Of a stretch of 33,161 nucleotides of DNA, positions 33,122-33,161 are shown in pieces (position 1 is the stretch's first letter; each line of letters begins with the position of its first letter). The DNA comes from Paracoccus subflavus (GTDB lineage: Bacteria > Pseudomonadota > Alphaproteobacteria > Rhodobacterales > Rhodobacteraceae). Below the pieces are notes generated by a model. That model searched no databases, was not told the origin of the DNA, and worked only from the letters and a program-made list of their open reading frames with translations. The translations under genes and the position numbers were made by a program. The DNA is taken from assembly GCF_004310345.1 (NCBI RefSeq), contig NZ_SISK01000017.1, forward strand, positions 1 through 33,161. The letters run 5' to 3'.

Positions 33122-33161
33122 TTACTTGAGGATCTTGCTGACCACGCCGGCGCCGACGGTG
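33122..33161 (-). CDS. tuf: Elongation factor Tu, last 12 residues (cut by window edge)
   Basis: Reading left from the right edge gives TVGAGVVSKILK and a TAA stop at 33122-33124. This is the conserved C-terminus of bacterial EF-Tu, the GTPase that brings aminoacyl-tRNA to the ribosome. The rest lies outside the window. The gene has its own terminator and is followed on the same strand by the dienelactone hydrolase gene, not by tRNA-Trp, secE and nusG as in many relatives. Confidence 0.85.
   Translation of the reverse strand, partial: TVGAGVVSKILK

Noticed and set aside
1..33161. CRISPR array, integrase gene or prophage genes
   Set aside because: No regularly spaced direct repeats, recombinase motifs or phage structural genes were seen in the window.

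Overview
The window looks like chromosomal DNA from an alphaproteobacterium of the order Rhodobacterales, most likely Paracoccus or a close relative. The evidence is high G+C with strongly G/C-biased third codon positions, closest remembered matches in that group (GlnE, Bpt, AspRS, DUF1467, CobT), a pcm-tolC-PopZ-like gene order, and a dispersed intergenic repeat (core CCCGG(A)ATATTT...GATGAAG) that I associate with Rhodobacteraceae. This assignment is inference; no rRNA is present.

Layout. 1-121: the end of an IS5-type insertion sequence, with the first 14 transposase codons, abutting the stop codon of glnE. 118-6482: nitrogen and amino-acid metabolism and proteolysis (glnE reverse; bpt, ilvB and ilvN forward). 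6489-9865: small proteins, an M48 lipoprotein protease, a nitroreductase, an EI24 membrane protein and a DUF1467 protein, with an AT-rich gap at 6837-7139. 10000-10734: a response regulator with a possible CtrA box. 10753-14697: aspS carrying an unusual low-GC in-frame insertion, then a CPBP protease, a GH25 lipoprotein and a small membrane protein, all reverse. 14744-17952: an FAD-linked (D-lactate/glycolate type) oxidase, and a divergent glycosyltransferase-epimerase pair. 17996-23616: cobT, an FMN reductase, and a reverse operon pcm-tolC-popZ-like. 23739-25660: a small accessory locus bounded by tRNA-Cys and tRNA-Trp whose 3' ends both face inward. 25728-33161: an outer-membrane barrel protein, an ABC exporter, a YciE/YciF-type protein, a GMC oxidoreductase with its Tat-exported small subunit, a glyoxalase, a ribbon-helix-helix protein, a dienelactone hydrolase, and the last codons of tuf.

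Two features stand out. (1) Between the two tRNAs, a DNA methyltransferase gene survives only as its first ~50 codons and last ~110 codons. The catalytic middle is missing and its place is taken by an oppositely oriented, lower-GC two-gene module: a MerR-like/DUF433 antitoxin and a DUF5615 PIN-like toxin. (2) The aspartyl-tRNA synthetase carries ~78 extra residues inside its GAD/insertion domain. They are encoded by DNA of about 47% G+C with foreign codon use, and the frame is preserved.

Most other genes are ordinary chromosomal genes. Family assignments come from recognised motifs and remembered homologues; no database search was run.
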